From Nothobranchius furzeri (lineage: Eukaryota; Chordata; Actinopteri; Cyprinodontiformes; Nothobranchiidae), in NCBI RefSeq assembly GCF_043380555.1, contig NC_091754.1:24884905-24948904 (forward strand): a DNA stretch of 64,000 nt, in the 5' to 3' direction. The notes under the pieces are model-generated. The model was not told where the DNA came from. It did not search any database and was given only the letters and a program-made list of their open reading frames with translations. Positions within the stretch are counted from its first letter, which is position 1. The number at the start of each line of letters is the position of its first letter. The position numbers and the translations under genes are program-made. This document shows positions 59,720 to 64,000 of the stretch, one piece after another.

Positions 59720-62487
59720 TACTGTATGCGCTCAAAGAAATTAGACTGTGATCTTTTGATGTCAGTATGTGTATCCAGATCAACACTTGCCAAAACTGAA
59801 GTTATGACTCCATATGAGTCATGAAATGCTAAGTTAAAGGTTTCAAGATTAATTCCAGAATCCAAATAAAGATAAAGAAAAACACCTTACTGGGAATTCT
59901 GTGGGGTCAGTACACTGAAAAAGGCACACAGACCGTTAAAAAGCAGTTTGATGATTGGCACAATACTGTCACCTTGTGTTAGTGTTAGCACTGCATTACA
60001 AATGGTGAACTTAATTCACACTTGCTGAACTATTGATTAAAGTCATTAATAAAACATCCCCTTCCTCATCAAAATTAATAAAAAAAAGAAAACAACTCAC
60101 ATTTCTACCTCAAGATAATTCTTAGGTAAGAAATATGGATGTTTTTCCCTTGCATGTCACATGTCCATCATGTTTTTGACAGAACTGGGCCCATACCCAC
60201 CAAGGAGATAAACAAAAACGCTTTAATATGTGTTTTACTGCCCCTTTGTTAAACTTTCTATCGTTTCTTCATGCATTCCAGTTTTGTCTGAAGACATGTC
60301 CATGCAGATAAATGCATTTCATCAGGCCAGGAGTCCAAAAACATCTTCATCTAGCTGCAAATTTATTTAAGGTTTAAATGTCCGACCTGAGGCTCATTTG
60401 GTGACTCACTGGGGTTTCTTAGAGGATTGGTTTTGCATGTTAATATTTAAGGGTGCAAATGGATGAAAGAGAGTATGAAATGCAAAAAATATACCTTGTG
60501 TACTAATTTTCTCATGAAGGCCTGCAATGCTCAGTTTTAAGAAGATAATTTATTACATTTTCAAGTAAGTTTTTCTTTCTTTGTAATATTAACAAAAATC
60601 TCAGACTGCATTTTTGCACAAGATTTTGATTATCCAGGAAAAATGAACAGATTCAGTGCATATCTGTAGTCCTCTCATACAAGATTGTGAACCAGATTTT
60701 ATGAAATGTCTTTGAATATTTATTTGCAATTAAAAGTAAAAGCTAAAACCACAATATGCAATCAACAAAAGCCTGACTTTAATCAGTCATCTGATTGCAC
60801 ATTGAAGGAATAATGTCTACAATGCACTGTACAAACATGCATTTGACTTTTGCTGATTTGACCCATCCGTTCTTCATCATTGGGTAAAATGTAATTATAT
60901 ATATATATATATATATATTACTCTTATTTGATTTTCTTCTGATGCATTATTGTGTGATATCACCAACCTTCTGAATTTCTGTTCATATCTTAGCTACATG
61001 GCGATGTTGCTGTAAGATGCATTTATAGATCTTGCTTCACGGGGATTTTACTAGATTTACAGAATAACAAGGCTTACAGAGACCGATTTGAATAAAGTCC
61101 ACATGAGCTGCAACAACGTGCCGAGCATTTGTCCTGTATTAGTTTCTTAAGTCTATAATCATGCTGACATCACACAAATGGCTTTTAGCTATATGGTAAT
61201 CTGTATTTGTATTGACTACAATATTCTTAGTGGTGCTGGAGAGCTCTGCTTAGTTGTTTGTTATGTTGCTGTTCTTACTGGGTTACCGTGACAATGTTTT
61301 TTATGTTTTTATGTCTGTTATTAACTTGCATTCAGCTTATCCCTGTGGGTGGCGTGTTAGACTAGTTTATTGTACACCAACTACTGCTAAATAACATTAG
61401 CAAATAAAAAATATGTTCATATCCATCAGAATAATGAAAAATAACAAATGAACATTATAGTTGGACTTGAGAAATCTTCCAAATGGTTCAGTGCTTCTAT
61501 TGACTGCTGGTAGTCATTTTGCTCTTTTTTTGTTTCTTTTACAACACAAAGGTTGGTCTATGCCTCTTAACCCTTGACCTTTCTTTGTATGCTCTCACTC
61601 ATGTGCAATAAACTTCTGACTGTTTTTGTACTAACCAGCTCCAACAGGTGGGGTGTTAAGCTGACCAGACCTCCCTAAAGAACCAGTGGTGCGCTGTGTG
61701 GAAATCTACTCAGATTTGACATCTGTTATCTTTATGGCAAAGCTTTTTTAACAAGACTTGGCTTGTAACAGAGTATTGTTAGTAAAGTGCATCATTTATT
61801 TGTCCATTCAGTAATGAGTTAAGCATGCTGACCCACGCAAAACTCATTTGTGTTTGTATGATAAACAAGTCCGTTGTAGCAGAGTAGAAATATCACCCCA
61901 TCTGCTGCTTGAGAGCATCTTCAGTCTGTGATCATGTTTCATTAATCTGGATGCGATTTTTTAAACATTTCAGTACAAGTTAGCCTCAAATGAGTCGTGT
62001 ACCTACTATACAGCGTTAACATGGTTACTGTAAACAGAGTTGTTGTGTTTCCTTGTTATGTTTATTTTGTATTTGCTATTTTACAATAGTGATGATGACA
62101 AATGTACATGACAAGGTTTGTGTCACTGAAATCACCTGAAAGTCCAAACATCATTGTCTCACCTCTCTCTTAAACTTCATGTGTTCATTCATCACTCTCT
62201 GTTTGTTTGTCACACACTCCACCACCTCTTCTCTCCAGCTTTCTGTTGTTTTTTTTGCTTGTCCCATGAAAAATGTATCAGTTGTGCTTCAGATTTGCAG
62301 CAGCCTTGTCTAGTCCACAACTCTCTGCTCACGGTTGAATGTGCCAACTTTTTCATGACAGTCCGTGTTTCCTTCCCCGGATCTGTGCCAGTATGTTAGT
62401 GGGTGGTGGGGCTCATTTGAGCTCAGCGTGTGTGACATGTGAGTAACCCTGTGGCTTTCTGACCTGCTGCAGAAAACTAGGAGCTAT

Positions 62488-62525
<38 letters not shown>

Positions 62526-62714
62526 GTCTCTTCACTGATTAGCCCTGACGCTCTACGGACAGTTTCCGGACACTTTGCACTGATCTATTCAGACACTGAG
62601 AGGCAGAGATCAGTGTGTATTCATGTCTGTGCGCTCCTTTGATTTTTTTCTGAAGCTTGCTGCATATTTTCACACATTTTGAGAGTTAACATTCAGGTGT
62701 TTGTTTTGTTGCAG
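59720..62714. other. Myo16 intron 2, nothing recognised
   Basis: AT-rich, with an (AT)n tract at 60896-60918 and (CA)n at 62491-62522. A TTGTTTTGTTGCAG acceptor ends it. Confidence 0.45.
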
Positions 62715-62785
62715 TGTTGCATCTCCTGAAGGAAGGAGTGGACCTCAACACCCAAACGTCCTCAGGGGGATCCTTGCTGCATCTA
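62715..62785 (+). CDS. myo16: myo16 exon 3: first ankyrin repeat
   Basis: Two bases complete the codon split at 55411 as valine. The exon then reads LHLLKEGVDLNTQTSSGGS and LLHL, ending in phase 0 at CTA|GTAAGA. The LLKEG-DLNTQTSSGGSLLHL string closes one ankyrin repeat and opens the next, and matches mammalian MYO16 closely. Confidence 0.92.
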
Positions 62786-63183
62786 GTAAGATAGTTTTGA
62801 TGATTTATGTGTAAAAATGGATGTTTTGTAGTAATTCCCATGATTCATAGCATTTATTTCCAAAGGTTTACTTCTATTATAGCCTGAAAGCCTTTACAGA
62901 ATAATCAATATAAACCTGAACATGAATAATATTTATCCTCACATTTATCATTGTCGCTGCTATGTGGTGACCTAATAACATCCCCAAGGCCTTAATGATC
63001 ATTGTTTTGCTGGGACAGGAATGTAATCAGAACTACTACTGAACTATAGATTTTTACATAGATTAATTATCATGTCATAACATTTTAAATTTATCACATA
63101 ATTAATCTTCTGTACTCTTAGTTGTCAGCCGTGCCATCCCTTGAACCGATAATAATGTCATTCCCCCTCTCTGCTCTCTGCAG
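62786..63183. other. myo16: Myo16 intron 3
   Basis: A 398-bp intron with GTAAGA donor and TCTGCAG acceptor; no features within. Confidence 0.8.
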
Positions 63184-63327
63184 TGTGCTCGCCATGACAA
63201 CGTGTTTGCAGCAGAGCTTCTGATCGAGCGAGGCCTGAATGTCAACCTGCAGGATGAAGACATGTGGACAGCTCTGCATGTTGCATGTGTGTGTGACCAT
63301 GCAGACATGGTGCTGTTGCTGTTGCTG
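63184..63327 (+). CDS. myo16: myo16 exon 4: ankyrin repeats 2 and 3
   Basis: 48 codons in phase 0 on both sides: CARHDNVFAAELLIERGLNV, NLQDEDMWTALHVACVCDHA and DMVLLLLL, then donor CTG|GTGAGT. The WTALHVACVCDHADMVLLLL pattern is a standard ankyrin repeat, and the whole exon aligns with MYO16. The next exon is outside the window. Confidence 0.93.
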
Positions 63328-64000
63328 GTGAGTCAAGCACACAAACAATGGTGCACACATTTGAGATGTTGCTACCAATTTCTTAATGAAACCTTTTGTT
63401 TTTATTAAGGTTAGTTCAAGGTGGACGAGCAGTTTTGATGGTTTTAATGTTTGCTTTTGAACTGAGGGGTCTAATTGTGCACCACCCATCAATCATTTTC
63501 AGTTCAAATGGAATAGCATCCACTGATGATGGTTTTGTATTCTAGAGGGATTTACACATAACTTTTCATTCTCTCACAAACTTGTCTAAAGCCTTTTTTT
63601 CACATCTACATAAGCGTGACATCAAAGAGAGAGCCTGTTATGTGGAGGGGGTTTTGACAAGAGCACTAGTTGTACTGATTAGTTCTATAGTCAGAGATGT
63701 GCCAGCTGCAGGGGAGGGTATACAGATCTAGCTCAGTCACTCAATGGGCTGGAGCAGCTTTGCTGGCGTTGATTAGACCCAGAGAGGGTTGACAGCAGTT
63801 TAGAGGTCTACCGATTCTTGTAAGGTCTGGTTCTGCTGATTGGGTCCTGGGTGATTGCTGTTCCTTTCCTGTTAGGCAGGAAGAGCTGATCCTGAGAGGA
63901 ATGGATATGTTTAGGAGCTCGCTGTGTAGAATGAATGCATCAGCTGTTACCTTAGAGCTGTTGGATTCAAATTTTTGGTTATTTTGATGTATTTGTATAC
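63328..64000. other. myo16: Start of myo16 intron 4, nothing recognised
   Basis: No exon or element is recognised up to the window edge. Confidence 0.6.

Overview
This is vertebrate nuclear DNA, almost certainly from a teleost fish. It has short exons with long introns, long dinucleotide and tetranucleotide arrays, and the usual teleost transposons: Rex3/RTE and L2-type LINEs, a tRNA-derived SINE, hAT, piggyBac and Harbinger derivatives, and a sushi-like chromovirus. Most of the window is non-coding.

Host genes. (1) The left edge (457-1423, + strand) holds the last four exons of tnfsf13b (BAFF); the 5' part lies outside the window. (2) An intronless HIPK-like protein kinase of 692 codons lies on the minus strand at 31652-33730. 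(3) The right part holds the first exons of myo16 (unconventional myosin XVI, + strand): a proposed short upstream coding exon ending at 42201, then exons at 55142-55411, 62715-62785 and 63184-63327, which encode the N-terminal PP1-binding and ankyrin region. The gene runs on past the right edge. The order tnfsf13b then myo16 on one strand matches what I know of human chromosome 13q33, so each call supports the other.

Mobile DNA. A complete Ty3/gypsy chromovirus lies at 9747-14546. It has LTRs that look identical, a 5-bp target duplication, intact gag and a -1 frame pol with protease, RT, RNase H, integrase and chromodomain. Its primer site is complementary to the inferred start of its own transcript, which indicates Tf1/sushi-type self-priming. 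Non-autonomous DNA elements with readable ends and target duplications are a piggyBac-type MITE (3016-3331), three hAT-type elements (46216-46792, 49738-50704, 59199-59711) and a Harbinger derivative nested in a Rex3 fragment (53559-54081). Rex3 fragments occur at five places; the one at 56922-57913 has a 14-bp target duplication. Two L2-type LINE copies (17199-18600 and 43686-44632) share the same premature stop codon.

Simple repeats are very abundant: a CATC array of about 690 bp at 4506-5190, a TTGG/TTAG array at 19206-19740, and many TG/CA and TA tracts. Most open reading frames over these tracts are artefacts. The remaining intergenic and intronic stretches are AT-rich and show no recognisable gene.
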